Shown here: in pieces, positions 36,352-45,689 of the stretch
Position numbering within the stretch: position 1 is the stretch's first letter
Layout of the letters: every line of letters starts with the position of its first letter
NCBI RefSeq assembly: GCF_007827365.1
Contig: NZ_VISI01000002.1
Coordinates: forward strand, 1,307,001 to 1,371,000
DNA length: 64,000 bases
Source: Olleya sp. Hel_I_94
GTDB taxonomy: Bacteria; Bacteroidota; Bacteroidia; Flavobacteriales; Flavobacteriaceae
Direction: 5' to 3'
Notes under the pieces: model-generated
Database searches by the model: none
Told to the model about the DNA's origin: nothing
Seen by the model: only the letters and a program-made list of their open reading frames with translations
Translations under genes and position numbers: made by a program

Positions 36352-38151
36352 TTAAGCAATCTTATTTCTCTTACGATCGTTTTCTGTCAAATAGATCTTA
36401 CGTAAACGAATATGGTTTGGTGTAACCTCTACATACTCATCTTTTTGGATATATTCTAAAGCTTCTTCTAACGAGAATTTGATAGCTGGTACAATCTTAG
36501 CTTTATCATCTGCTCCAGAACTACGTACGTTACTTTGCTTTTTAGCTTTAGTAATATTTACAGCCATATCATCTTGACGAGAGTTCTCACCAATTACTTG
36601 ACCTTCGTAAATATCTTCTCCTGGCTCAACAAAAAACTTACCTCTATCTTGTAATTTATCGATAGAGTAAGGTATTGCTTTACCATTTTCCATAGAGATT
36701 AAAGATCCTGAAATACGTCCAGGAATAGCACCTCTTAATGGTTGGTATTCTTTAAAACGGTGTGCCATAATAGCTTCACCTGCAGTTGCAGTTAATAATT
36801 GGTTACGTAAACCAATAATACCACGAGAAGGAATTAAGAATTCGCAAATCATACGATCTCCTTTTGTTTCCATACTTAACAATTCACCTTTACGTAAAGT
36901 TACAAACTCTACAGCTTTACCTGATACACTTTCAGGAAGGTCAATAGTTAACTCTTCAACTGGCTCACATTTAACACCATCAATTTCTTTAATGATAACT
37001 TGTGGTTGTCCAATTTGTAACTCATAACCTTCACGACGCATAGTTTCAATTAAAACTGATAAGTGTAATACACCACGTCCAAAAACCATAAATTTATCTG
37101 CACTACCAGTTTCACCTAATCTAAGTGCTAAGTTTTTTTCTAATTCTTTTTCTAAACGATCTTTAATGTGTCTAGATGTTACGTATTTACCGTCTTTACC
37201 AAAAAATGGAGAATCGTTAATTGTAAATAACATACTCATTGTAGGCTCATCAATAGCAATTGATTTTAAACCTTCTGGATTTTCGATATCTGCAATAGTA
37301 TCTCCAATTTCAAAACCTTCAATACCAACAACAGCACAAATATCTCCTGTTTGTACGCTATCAACACGTTTACGTCCTAAACCTTCAAATATAAAAAGTT
37401 CTTTTACTCTACTTTTAGTTATAGAACCATCTCTTTTAACTAAAGATATTTGTTGACCTTCTTTTAATTCTCCTCTTTGTAATCTACCAATCGCGATACG
37501 ACCTGTAAAAGAAGAAAAGTCTAAAGATGTAATTAACATTTGTGTTGTTCCTTCTGGAAAAACTGGTGTAGGTACATGCTCCACAACCATATCTAATAAA
37601 GGCTCAACGTTAGTTGTTTCTTTTCTCCAATCATCACTCATCCAGTTATTTTTAGCCGAACCGTAAACTGTTGGAAAATCCAATTGCCACTCTTCTGCTC
37701 CTAACTCGAACATTAAATCAAAAACTTTTTCATGTACTTCATCTGGAGTACAGTTTTCTTTATCAACTTTGTTTACAACCACACAAGGCTTTAACCCTAA
37801 GTCAATCGCTTTTTGTAATACAAAACGCGTTTGAGGCATAGGACCTTCAAAAGCATCAACTAATAACACAACACCATCTGCCATGTTTAATACACGCTCT
37901 ACTTCTCCTCCAAAATCGGCGTGACCAGGTGTATCAATGATGTTAATTTTAGTATCCTTATAAATAACTGATACGTTTTTAGATGTAATCGTAATTCCAC
38001 GTTCACGTTCTAAATCGTTATTATCTAAAATTAAGTCTCCTGTGTTTTCGTTTTCACGAAACAGTTGACAATGGTACATGATTTTATCAACCAGCGTCGT
38101 TTTTCCGTGGTCAACGTGTGCAATAATTGCAATGTTTTTAATATTAGCCAT
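36352..38151 (-). CDS. typA: Translational GTPase TypA/BipA
   Basis: 599 residues, full length. The GTPase motifs are AHVDHGKTTL (G1, about 10-19), RERGITI (G3 region start, switch I), DTPGHADFGGEVERVL (G3), NKVDK (G4) and SAK (G5). Domains II, III, V and the BipA-specific C-terminal domain follow. TypA binds the ribosome like EF-G and is used in ribosome assembly at low temperature and in stress. A -7 promoter element precedes it and a strong terminator follows, so it is a single-gene unit. Confidence 0.97.
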   Translation of the reverse strand: MANIKNIAIIAHVDHGKTTLVDKIMYHCQLFRENENTGDLILDNNDLERERGITITSKNVSVIYKDTKINIIDTPGHADFGGEVERVLNMADGVVLLVDAFEGPMPQTRFVLQKAIDLGLKPCVVVNKVDKENCTPDEVHEKVFDLMFELGAEEWQLDFPTVYGSAKNNWMSDDWRKETTNVEPLLDMVVEHVPTPVFPEGTTQMLITSLDFSSFTGRIAIGRLQRGELKEGQQISLVKRDGSITKSRVKELFIFEGLGRKRVDSVQTGDICAVVGIEGFEIGDTIADIENPEGLKSIAIDEPTMSMLFTINDSPFFGKDGKYVTSRHIKDRLEKELEKNLALRLGETGSADKFMVFGRGVLHLSVLIETMRREGYELQIGQPQVIIKEIDGVKCEPVEELTIDLPESVSGKAVEFVTLRKGELLSMETKGDRMICEFLIPSRGIIGLRNQLLTATAGEAIMAHRFKEYQPLRGAIPGRISGSLISMENGKAIPYSIDKLQDRGKFFVEPGEDIYEGQVIGENSRQDDMAVNITKAKKQSNVRSSGADDKAKIVPAIKFSLEEALEYIQKDEYVEVTPNHIRLRKIYLTENDRKRNKIA

Positions 38152-38174
38152 AATTGTGCCTTATTTTAAGCGTG

Positions 38175-38182
38175 CAAAGGTA
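38175..38182 (-). promoter_or_regulatory. -7 promoter element for typA
   Basis: On the minus strand TACCTTTG, followed by CA, matches TAnnTTTG exactly. No -33 TTG is placed well. Transcription would start near 38168, close to the start codon. Confidence 0.45.
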
Positions 38183-38315
38183 CTCATTTTTTATATAAAA
38201 AAGCGTTTTAATTTATATTTGACAAATTCATTTTAAAAAATTGTAACTTTTTGAACTTAACAGACACAGATAGTTAGGCCTATTTAAAGAAAATATTTGT
38301 AAATTAAACCAATAA

Positions 38316-38347
38316 ATTTCTTCAAAAACAATATATCATTAGTTTTG
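38316..38347 (+). promoter_or_regulatory. Promoter for the lipoprotein-ABC operon
   Basis: TTTC (38317-38320) lies 19 bases before TAGTTTTG (38340-38347). The latter matches the TAnnTTTG -7 consensus; the former is one base off TTTG. The leader would be about 38 bases. Confidence 0.45.
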
Positions 38348-38390
38348 TATTCTTATTAATCAACGACTTAAAAACCATTATCACCACATC

Positions 38391-40148
38391 ATGAAAAAAA
38401 TTATCTTTGTATTACTTATCGTATTATTATTTGCTAGTTGTAGTAAAAAAATTGAAGAATCATACTTTGTACCAAAAGACGCTATTGGTGTTATGTATGT
38501 TAATTTAAAATCGCTTTCAGAAAAAAGTAAAGATTTAGACTTTAATCAATTAAACATTAATACACTTATTGAAGATAAAGCACCCAAAGAGATTAAGCGT
38601 TTTGTGCAAGAGTTACTATCAAAAGATAATTTAGATAAAACCTTTAGAAAAGAATATATTTTAGGCTTTGGTACGTTTAAAAGACTATCTGGTGTTGGTG
38701 GATTAATATTACCTATTAAGGATGCAGCGTCTTTTGAAGCCTTTATACAACCAATGATTGATGAAGTTCCTAATTTAGAAAAAGAAACTAATGTTGGTAA
38801 AGATCAAGAATTTACTATTTACGCAAACAAAGAAATTGCAATTGGATGGAATGGTAAAACTGCATTAATTATTGGTGCAAATAATTATGCTGCTGCAGAA
38901 TTAAAGGACCTTACCACATTAAAAAGAGAAAATTGCATATTAGCAACCAACTATTTTGATGCCTTTTTTGACACTAAACAAGACATGGGTTTACACATAA
39001 CCTCTACTCCATTAGGAGATGCATTTGATGGATTACTAAATACTTTTGCAGGTTTGGATGTTAATCTAGAAAACAACAACCTATCTTATTATGGTAGCTT
39101 TGAGCAAGACCACATATACACTAAAACCAATTTAAAATTAAATGATGATTTTAAATCATTAATTGGTTATAAAAAATGGATGTCTACGTCCTACGATAAG
39201 TCTATGCTTAATGCATTGCCTGATAACCCATTGTTATTTGCAAAATTATCTATTGATCCTGAAAACTTATACGAGCATATTTTAAGTCTACAAGACAACA
39301 AAACTTTACCTATCCAAGCTAGAGAAGAATTAAGAAAAAACATAAAAAATTCTAATAACGAAACAGAAAAAGAACTAGGCATGGACGTTAAATCTTTTTC
39401 TAAAATATTTGATGGATCATTAATGTTTGCCATGACAGAAGGTAAAACAATAAAAGATACTATTTATGATTATAATTATTTTACTGACGAAGAAACCTAT
39501 GAAGTAGTAGATAAAAAAACACCTAACATGTATGGTACAGTAGCCCTGAAAGATAAAAATAAATTTGACCAGTTTTTTAATATTGTAAAAAAGAAAGGTG
39601 CACAAATAGAAACCTTAAACTCCAATTATTTTAAAATAGACGGTAGTACTTTTATGGTTATTACAGAAGATTACATCTTTTTTACAAACGATCAAAGTAA
39701 AGCTGATGAAATAAGTAGTAACGGAAAACTTGCCAACAATTTAAGCGACTTTAAACATAAAGATAAATTATCACACAGCGTTTACCTTTACACAAAAGGA
39801 AATATTGCAGAACTTAGCAATGACTTTACAAAAAGTTTAGGCAATATGTACAATCCTTATAGTAGTTACAATAGATATGGAAACGATACAGCTATGGATG
39901 AAATTTCAGAAAAAAGCAGTGAGATTTACACTAAATATTATGGCGAAAACCATTATTTTATTGACACAGATGGAGGCGAATCTTTTACTTATACTAAAGG
40001 AAACAAAAACTCATTAATACAGACCATTTTATATGGTGACGAAGTAGCAAAAACTATGAGTACTATATATGAAAACAATAATAAAGATGAGGATGAGGAT
40101 GAAATAGAAATTGAAGAAACCGTTATAGAATCTATAGAATCAAACTAG
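38391..40148 (+). CDS. DUF4836-like lipoprotein
   Basis: 585 residues. The lipoprotein signal ends FASC (Cys17). The N-terminal part IGVMYVNLKSLSEKSKDLDF (about 33-52) and later sections with paired ALKDKNKFDQFFNIV-type repeats resemble DUF4836 family surface proteins of Bacteroidota. The C-terminus is acidic (DEDEDEIEIEETVIESIES). Its gene is 5 bases ahead of an ABC ATPase and thus likely in one operon with that transporter. The function is unknown. Confidence 0.72.
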   Translation: MKKIIFVLLIVLLFASCSKKIEESYFVPKDAIGVMYVNLKSLSEKSKDLDFNQLNINTLIEDKAPKEIKRFVQELLSKDNLDKTFRKEYILGFGTFKRLSGVGGLILPIKDAASFEAFIQPMIDEVPNLEKETNVGKDQEFTIYANKEIAIGWNGKTALIIGANNYAAAELKDLTTLKRENCILATNYFDAFFDTKQDMGLHITSTPLGDAFDGLLNTFAGLDVNLENNNLSYYGSFEQDHIYTKTNLKLNDDFKSLIGYKKWMSTSYDKSMLNALPDNPLLFAKLSIDPENLYEHILSLQDNKTLPIQAREELRKNIKNSNNETEKELGMDVKSFSKIFDGSLMFAMTEGKTIKDTIYDYNYFTDEETYEVVDKKTPNMYGTVALKDKNKFDQFFNIVKKKGAQIETLNSNYFKIDGSTFMVITEDYIFFTNDQSKADEISSNGKLANNLSDFKHKDKLSHSVYLYTKGNIAELSNDFTKSLGNMYNPYSSYNRYGNDTAMDEISEKSSEIYTKYYGENHYFIDTDGGESFTYTKGNKNSLIQTILYGDEVAKTMSTIYENNNKDEDEDEIEIEETVIESIESN

Positions 40149-40153
40149 ACTAA

Positions 40154-40786
40154 GTGCAAGTCAATATACAATCCATAGTACCAGATTATTTTACTCCAGC
40201 TTCGTCAGAAGTCTGGAGTAAAAATTTTGAGTTTCAACCTAATTCTAAATACTTGGTTAAAGCTGTGTCAGGAAGCGGAAAAAGCTCGTTATTTAATTTT
40301 ATGTACGGTTTAAATAATAGATACTCTGGCTCTATTTTGTTTAACGACACCTCAATTTCGTCATTCACAGATACTGATTGGACAACTATTAGAAAGCAAC
40401 AAATCGCTATTGTATTTCAGGGATTAAAATTGTTTCCAGAACTGACTGCTTTAGAAAATATTCAGTTAAAAAACACTCTTACAAATCATAAAACTGAGAC
40501 TGAAATCTTAGAGATGATGTCACAATTAGAGGTCGACCAATTAGCACATAAAAAAGCTGAAACCCTGTCTTACGGTCAACAACAACGTATTGCTATTATC
40601 AGAGCATTGTGCCAACCTTTTAAATTGTTACTACTTGACGAACCCTTTAGCCATATTGATGAGGCTCAAATTGCAAATGCCATCACGCTTGTAAATAAAG
40701 AAGTTGCCACTAACAAAGCAACCTTAATAATTGCTAGTTTAGGAGACACATATAATATTGACTACACTAAAACAATATTATTATGA
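40154..40786 (+). CDS. ABC transporter ATP-binding protein with a degenerate switch loop
   Basis: 210 residues from a GTG start at 40154, 5 bases after the lipoprotein stop. Walker A is VSGSGKSSLF, the Q-loop is FQGLKLF, the signature is LSYGQQQRIAI (G to Y change in LSGGQ) and Walker B is LLLLDEPFSHID. The switch loop reads IIASLGDTYN, so the usual His is missing. The chain is short for the LolD/MacB ATPase group. It overlaps the permease gene by 4 bases and should form a complex with it. Confidence 0.83.
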   Translation: MQVNIQSIVPDYFTPASSEVWSKNFEFQPNSKYLVKAVSGSGKSSLFNFMYGLNNRYSGSILFNDTSISSFTDTDWTTIRKQQIAIVFQGLKLFPELTALENIQLKNTLTNHKTETEILEMMSQLEVDQLAHKKAETLSYGQQQRIAIIRALCQPFKLLLLDEPFSHIDEAQIANAITLVNKEVATNKATLIIASLGDTYNIDYTKTILL

Positions 40787-41976
40787 TTGATCAACTTTTA
40801 AAAAAACAGGTCCATAAATCACAGCTATTATTTTTTGCGCTAAGCTCTAGTTTAGGATTAGGTATTTTATTAATTGTAGTTCAATTATTAGTTGACACAC
40901 AATCCATCTTTAATTCTAAAAACGACTTATTAGGCAACCAAAATTTAATAATATATAAGGACTTAGGACGTGATAATGCTTTTACATCTAATGAAATTAC
41001 TGAGTTAAACGCTCAACCTTTTATTAATAAAACAGGTGGTTTTACACATGGTACTTATCGTGTTTTGGCTAGTGTTACGTTTCCTAATCATGCAGGAATA
41101 TCAACCGAAATGTTTTTAGAGGCTGTGTCTGATGAGTTTATTGACATTACCAATGAAGACTGGAAATGGCAACCAGGAGATAAAGAAGTGCCAATAATTA
41201 TTCCTAAAAACTATATTAATTTATATAATTTTGGATATGCAACTAGCTCTGGATTACCACAAGTTAACGAGAAAATAATAAGACAAGTCCCTATAGACTT
41301 AACGTTATCCGGAACACATAAAACAGAAAATTATCGTGCGTATATTTTAGATGCTTCAGAAAAAATAAATTCTATATTAGTCCCAGAATCCTTTTTAAAC
41401 TATACCAACAAAAAATTAAGTCCTTTAAAGGCAAATAAAATATCACGTATTATACTTGATGTTATTAATCCATCTGACCCTAAATTATTAGAATTTTTAG
41501 CTTCAAAAAAATACAATTACTTATCCAACGACATTCAAAACTCTAAACTTAGCTATGTTTTAAAACTAATACTTAGTATTGTATTAGGTATTGGCTTATT
41601 AATTACCATTCTGTCTATCTATCTTGTTATTACTAACATTAATTTACTTATTCTAAAAAATAAGCAAACCATAACACAACTTCATTTTTTAGGATACTCT
41701 AAAGTACAAATAGCAAAAGTATATCATGCTATTGCTTTTAAAATTTTAGCTATTTCAATTATTATAGCACTAACCCTTAGTATTATTTGTAAGTATATAT
41801 TTTCGCCATATTTAAGTGTTTTACAAGTACAACCAAATATAACTTCTATAATTTATTCTGTAATATTAAGCGTATTGATTTTTATTAGCTTAGCCCTGTA
41901 TTATCGTAAACATACTAATAGTAAAATCAAACAAATGTTAAGACCTAATACAAGTCTACTATCTTCTGAAAATTAA
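40783..41976 (+). CDS. FtsX-domain ABC transporter permease
   Basis: 397 residues. One membrane helix near 18-38 is followed by a periplasmic domain of about 220 residues and three C-terminal helices (about 258-290, 310-335 and 355-375). The FtsX-like block is ITQLHFLGYSKVQIAKVYHA (about 302-321). This layout is that of LolC/E- and MacB-type permeases, which move lipoproteins or act mechanically on periplasmic partners. The gene overlaps the ATPase gene by 4 bases. The upstream lipoprotein may be the partner. Confidence 0.83.
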   Translation: MIDQLLKKQVHKSQLLFFALSSSLGLGILLIVVQLLVDTQSIFNSKNDLLGNQNLIIYKDLGRDNAFTSNEITELNAQPFINKTGGFTHGTYRVLASVTFPNHAGISTEMFLEAVSDEFIDITNEDWKWQPGDKEVPIIIPKNYINLYNFGYATSSGLPQVNEKIIRQVPIDLTLSGTHKTENYRAYILDASEKINSILVPESFLNYTNKKLSPLKANKISRIILDVINPSDPKLLEFLASKKYNYLSNDIQNSKLSYVLKLILSIVLGIGLLITILSIYLVITNINLLILKNKQTITQLHFLGYSKVQIAKVYHAIAFKILAISIIIALTLSIICKYIFSPYLSVLQVQPNITSIIYSVILSVLIFISLALYYRKHTNSKIKQMLRPNTSLLSSEN

Positions 41977-41977
41977 C

Positions 41978-41994
41978 TTATCTTTGCAAGATAA
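41978..41994 (+). promoter_or_regulatory. kdsA -7 element embedded in a palindrome
   Basis: TATCTTTG (41979-41986) matches TAnnTTTG and begins 3 bases after the permease stop. It sits inside a perfect inverted repeat TTATCTT-TGC-AAGATAA. A -33 element was not found. A separate promoter for kdsA is plausible. Confidence 0.4.
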
Positions 41995-42006
41995 ATTATT
42001 ACGATT

Positions 42007-42825
42007 ATGACACTTCAAGATATCCCTAAAATTAAACATACAGCTAGCAACAACTTTTTTTTACTTTGTGGTCCTTGTGCTATTGAAGGCGAAGAGATGG
42101 CTTATAGAATTGCCGAAAAAGTTGTTACTATTACTAATAAGTTAGAAATACCCTACGTATTTAAAGGTAGTTTTAAAAAAGCTAACAGAAGTAGGATTGA
42201 CAGTTTTACAGGTATTGGTGACGAAAAAGCTTTAGAGATTTTAGCTAAAGTGTCTGAAAAATTTGACATTCCAACGGTTACAGATATTCACGAAGTTAGC
42301 GATGCTGCAAAGGCTGCACAATATGTAGATGTTTTACAAATACCTGCATTTTTGGTACGTCAAACAGATCTTGTAGTTGCTGCTGCAAAAACAGGTAAGG
42401 TTGTTAACCTTAAAAAGGGACAATTTATGAGTCCTGAAGCAATGAAGCATGCGGTACAAAAAGTAAAAGATGCAGGAAGCGACAAAGCTTGGATTACAGA
42501 TCGTGGGACGATGTTTGGTTACCAAGATATGATTGTGGACTTTAGAGGTATCCCAACAATGCGTCAATATGCACCAACTGTATTGGATGTAACACACTCT
42601 TTACAACAACCTAATCAAACTGCTGGTGTCACTGGTGGAAGACCTGATATGATCGAAACTATTGCTCGTGCTGGAATTGTAAATAATGTTGATGGTTTAT
42701 TTATCGAAACACATTTTGATCCTGCAAATGCAAAAAGTGATGGTGCCAATATGTTACACCTAGATAACTTGGAAGCGTTATTAACTAACTTAACTGCTAT
42801 TAGAAAGACTATTAATAGCCTATAA
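42007..42825 (+). CDS. kdsA: 3-deoxy-8-phosphooctulonate (KDO-8-P) synthase
   Basis: 272 residues, full length. It condenses phosphoenolpyruvate with arabinose-5-phosphate to KDO-8-P for lipid A core. FLLCGPCAIEGE (about 19-30), KGSFKKANRSRIDSFTGIG (about 55-73), QIPAFLVRQTDL and KKGQFMSPEAM are the KdsA substrate-binding blocks, and ITDRGTMFGYQD is present. It fits a cell that makes LPS with the surface glycan genes in this window. It lies 30 bases behind the permease. Confidence 0.96.
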   Translation: MTLQDIPKIKHTASNNFFLLCGPCAIEGEEMAYRIAEKVVTITNKLEIPYVFKGSFKKANRSRIDSFTGIGDEKALEILAKVSEKFDIPTVTDIHEVSDAAKAAQYVDVLQIPAFLVRQTDLVVAAAKTGKVVNLKKGQFMSPEAMKHAVQKVKDAGSDKAWITDRGTMFGYQDMIVDFRGIPTMRQYAPTVLDVTHSLQQPNQTAGVTGGRPDMIETIARAGIVNNVDGLFIETHFDPANAKSDGANMLHLDNLEALLTNLTAIRKTINSL

Positions 42826-42847
42826 TATCCCTTAAACATAATAACAA

Positions 42848-43708
42848 ATGAAACATTTATTAAGGCAAATAGCCATAGTGGGTCTTACCCTATTGTCTAC
42901 ATTAACATTTGCTCAAGACAATATTGACTTACAAAAATACACTGCTAACAACAAAGGAAAGTTTTATATCAGTTGGGGAGGAAACAGAGAAACATTTTCT
43001 GAATCTGACATTAGGTTTAAAGGTAATGGTTACGACTTTACTATTGACAACGCTACTGCCGAAGACAAACCTAAAGGTTGGCATATAGATTATATTAATC
43101 CAACTAGAATGACCATACCACAAACTAATTTTAAAGCTGGTTATTTTATTTCTGACAAATACAATATTTCACTTGGTGTAGATCATATGAAATATGTAAT
43201 GAACAGAAACCGTAGCCAGAATGTTACAGGTTATGTTAACCTTCCTGCAGATGAAGAAGGTAGTGTGTTTAACCAAGAATTTGATGGAAGTGAGTATGTT
43301 GTTTCAGAAGATTTTTTAAAATTTGAACATACCAATGGGTTAAACTACGTGTATTTAGAGTTAAATAGATTTGATGATATTTCTTCTATCTTTAAAATTA
43401 ATAACACTGATAAATTTCAATTAAATATTACTGAAGGTCTTGGTGCTGGAGTGCTATATCCTAAATCTAATACGACACTTTTAGGTAAAGATACTTATGA
43501 CGAGTTTCATTTATCTGGATATGGATTTTCTGCAACTGTAGGTTTAAACCTTACCTTTTTTAAATACTTTTTTATTCAAACAGATTTAAGAGGTGGCTTT
43601 ATTAATATGCCAGATATTAGAACAACAAGTAATGCTAATGAGAGTGCATCGCAACATTTTTGGTTTTTACAACGTGTTTTTTCAATTGGTGGACGCTTTA
43701 GACTATAG
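42848..43708 (+). CDS. Predicted outer-membrane beta-barrel protein
   Basis: 286 residues. A signal peptide ends TLTFAQ (about 22). The mature chain alternates polar and aromatic residues as in small barrels (NKGKFYISWGGNRETFSESD, NISLGVDHMKYVMN, FFKYFFIQTDLRGGF) and ends with SIGGRFRL, a beta-signal-like terminus. I do not recognise a named family. It follows kdsA by 22 bases and may share its transcript. Confidence 0.7.
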   Translation: MKHLLRQIAIVGLTLLSTLTFAQDNIDLQKYTANNKGKFYISWGGNRETFSESDIRFKGNGYDFTIDNATAEDKPKGWHIDYINPTRMTIPQTNFKAGYFISDKYNISLGVDHMKYVMNRNRSQNVTGYVNLPADEEGSVFNQEFDGSEYVVSEDFLKFEHTNGLNYVYLELNRFDDISSIFKINNTDKFQLNITEGLGAGVLYPKSNTTLLGKDTYDEFHLSGYGFSATVGLNLTFFKYFFIQTDLRGGFINMPDIRTTSNANESASQHFWFLQRVFSIGGRFRL

Positions 43709-43709
43709 T

Positions 43710-44057
43710 CTATTGCAACGTTAAAGCTTCTTGCAATACAGCATTAATTACGGTATCATCTATTTTGTCCAAAGACTTGTATCTTAATGATATCATTTTT
43801 TTCCTGTTTTCAATAACATGATGTGTCTTAAAAACAGTTAATTGATTGCCTTTAACAAAAACCAAATCAACAAATTGTTTTTTATGACTTGCATTTAAAT
43901 AACAAAATGGCATTCCGTTTACGTAATAAAACGGAATGCTCCATTTGTACTTTAATTCAAAGTTGATTATTGCATGCTCAATAATAACTTGCAAATGCAA
44001 TAATATAGAACGATAGGGTTCCGGTTGTTTTAAAATATAATGCGCTGCAGGATTCAC
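43710..44057 (-). CDS. DUF1801-like small protein
   Basis: 115 residues. It has the DUF1801 pattern: YILKQPEPYRSILLHLQVII near the N-terminus, KYKWSIPFYYVNGMPFCYLN in the centre and ISLRYKSLDKID near the C-terminus. The family has an alpha/beta fold of uncertain role, sometimes in heat- or iron-related contexts. It converges on the barrel gene with a 1-base gap and is followed upstream by the small membrane protein gene. Confidence 0.75.
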   Translation of the reverse strand: MNPAAHYILKQPEPYRSILLHLQVIIEHAIINFELKYKWSIPFYYVNGMPFCYLNASHKKQFVDLVFVKGNQLTVFKTHHVIENRKKMISLRYKSLDKIDDTVINAVLQEALTLQ

Positions 44058-44063
44058 TTTTTT

Positions 44064-44438
44064 CTATAATATATGTAGTAAGCTAAGCACACCAATAGCT
44101 AATAATGCTACACCTATAATAGCTTTAAAAGGCATTAACTTGTCTGATATTTTTCTTAATGTCTCTTCTAAAGCAGGCACTTTTCCAAATACGTGAGTTA
44201 ACAATAGTATACCTCCAATAATACTTACAATACTAAAAATACCAAACCCTCCTCCTAGTATAATTAAAATAGGCAACACTATAAGTGCGCCACCAATAAC
44301 GGTTTGAAAAGGTGCTAAAACACCTGCAATTTTATTAAAAAAATTAGCTTCACCATCCCATTTATCTAAAGTAGCTAATCCTAATAATAAGCCTCCAGAA
44401 ATGTTAGCAATGTCTAATAGTAATCCTGTTAATGCCAT
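44064..44438 (-). CDS. Small polytopic membrane protein
   Basis: 124 residues with three to four hydrophobic helices (about 5-20, 43-68, 70-85 and 103-122) rich in Gly and Ile. The two halves look similar (ANFFNKIAGVLAPFQTVIGG and RKISDKLMPFKAIIGVALLA), suggesting an internal duplication. No family name is recognised. It precedes the DUF1801 gene by 6 bases. Confidence 0.6.
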   Translation of the reverse strand: MALTGLLLDIANISGGLLLGLATLDKWDGEANFFNKIAGVLAPFQTVIGGALIVLPILIILGGGFGIFSIVSIIGGILLLTHVFGKVPALEETLRKISDKLMPFKAIIGVALLAIGVLSLLHIL

Positions 44439-44556
44439 GATTTATTTGATTTAAATTGGTTAGATTATAAATTTATGAAAAATAAACCATGCATTGGGCA
44501 AATGTTAAAATGAAAATTAATAAACCTTTAACTTTTATATTCTAATTAATTAAACT

Positions 44557-44575
44557 TACTTTGTAATTCAAAGTA
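44557..44575. promoter_or_regulatory. Palindromic operator candidate 1
   Basis: TACTTTG-TAATT-CAAAGTA is a perfect 7-bp-arm palindrome, 8 bases ahead of the 44584 start codon. It shares its layout with 46002-46020 in the same cluster. The TTTG could overlap a -7 promoter element. Confidence 0.55.
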
Positions 44576-44583
44576 CTTTAATT

Positions 44584-45192
44584 ATGAGCGACAAAGATTA
44601 TTTAAAAGATATCAGCGAGATTAAAAACCTTATGAATAAGTCTTCTAGGTTTATTTCGCTAAGTGGTTTATCTGGAATTTTAGCTGGTATCTATGCACTT
44701 GTAGGTGCTGCAATGACCTATTATTACGTAACCACCTATAGTTATGGTACATTATTATTAGATGGATGGGTTTTTAAAACCATAATATTTATACTATTTA
44801 TGGTTGCTTTTTTAAGTATTGTTACTGGTATTTATTTAACTACTAAAAAGGCAAAAAAAAATGACGAAAAAATTTGGGACACCTCATCAAGACGATTAAT
44901 ATTTAATTTTCTAATTCCGTTAGTCGTTGGTGGTTTATATATTTTAATAATACTTAGCCAAGGTCGCTATGGTCAAACAGGTGGTTTGATGCTAATATTT
45001 TATGGTTTGGCATTAATAAATGCCTCTAAATATAGTATTGGAAACATAAAATATTTGGGCTATACCGAAATTATTTTAGGACTTATAGCAACACTTTATC
45101 CTGGTTATGGTTTTTGGATTTGGGTTATTGGTTTTGGCTTTATGCACATTATTTATGGTACTTATATGCATTTTAAATACGATAAAAAATGA
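44584..45192 (+). CDS. Membrane protein of unknown function
   Basis: 202 residues with six hydrophobic segments. The polar N-terminus (MSDKDYLKDISEIKNLMNKS) is followed by SGLSGILAGIYALVGAAMTY, TIIFILFMVAFLSIVTGIYL and further helices. It is the first gene of a compact operon and ends 4 bases into the next gene. Such membrane proteins are often found next to small winged-helix regulators in flavobacteria, which would agree with the regulator two genes downstream. Confidence 0.65.
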   Translation: MSDKDYLKDISEIKNLMNKSSRFISLSGLSGILAGIYALVGAAMTYYYVTTYSYGTLLLDGWVFKTIIFILFMVAFLSIVTGIYLTTKKAKKNDEKIWDTSSRRLIFNFLIPLVVGGLYILIILSQGRYGQTGGLMLIFYGLALINASKYSIGNIKYLGYTEIILGLIATLYPGYGFWIWVIGFGFMHIIYGTYMHFKYDKK

Positions 45193-45656
45193 GTATTGAA
45201 GTTCCGATTATATTAACAATCATAGCAATAATACTATTTTACACAACTTTCTGGGTTGTAAAAAAGTACAATCATAATTTAAAAAAAGCCAAAATCACAG
45301 CTATAGTTATAAGTATTATTAGCACTCCTTTAGTGTATTATGGTTTAATATTATTATTGATAAGTTATATCGAGTACATACCAGAGTCAACATTTAATGA
45401 ACAAAAATGGCGTACAGAAAAAACATCAAGATATAAAATGAGAGATGACATAATTGATAATCAAATTTTAAAACTAAAAAACAAGTCTGAAGTTGTTACG
45501 CTTCTGGGAAATCCTTCTAATAGCACTAGTGATAATCAGTGGGTTTATGATTTAGGAATATCTAGTGCAGGCTTTGGTGTTCAATTTCATAGTTTACAAA
45601 TCACTTTTAAAAACAATGTGGTAGCAAAAGTTAAAAAGTTTATGATAACAGATTAA
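45189..45656 (+). CDS. Membrane protein with a BamE-like C-terminal domain
   Basis: 155 residues. Two hydrophobic segments (about 5-24 and 37-61) lead to an extracytoplasmic domain. That domain, KWRTEKTSRYKMRDDIIDNQ then VVTLLGNPSNSTSDNQWVYD, resembles BamE/SmpA-type folds, in which a helix-strand unit holds LLGxP. Evidence for the fold is motif-level only. It overlaps the upstream gene by 4 bases. Confidence 0.55.
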   Translation: MSIEVPIILTIIAIILFYTTFWVVKKYNHNLKKAKITAIVISIISTPLVYYGLILLLISYIEYIPESTFNEQKWRTEKTSRYKMRDDIIDNQILKLKNKSEVVTLLGNPSNSTSDNQWVYDLGISSAGFGVQFHSLQITFKNNVVAKVKKFMITD

Positions 45657-45689
45657 TTAGCAAAGATTCCTATTTTCGCATAATATAAA

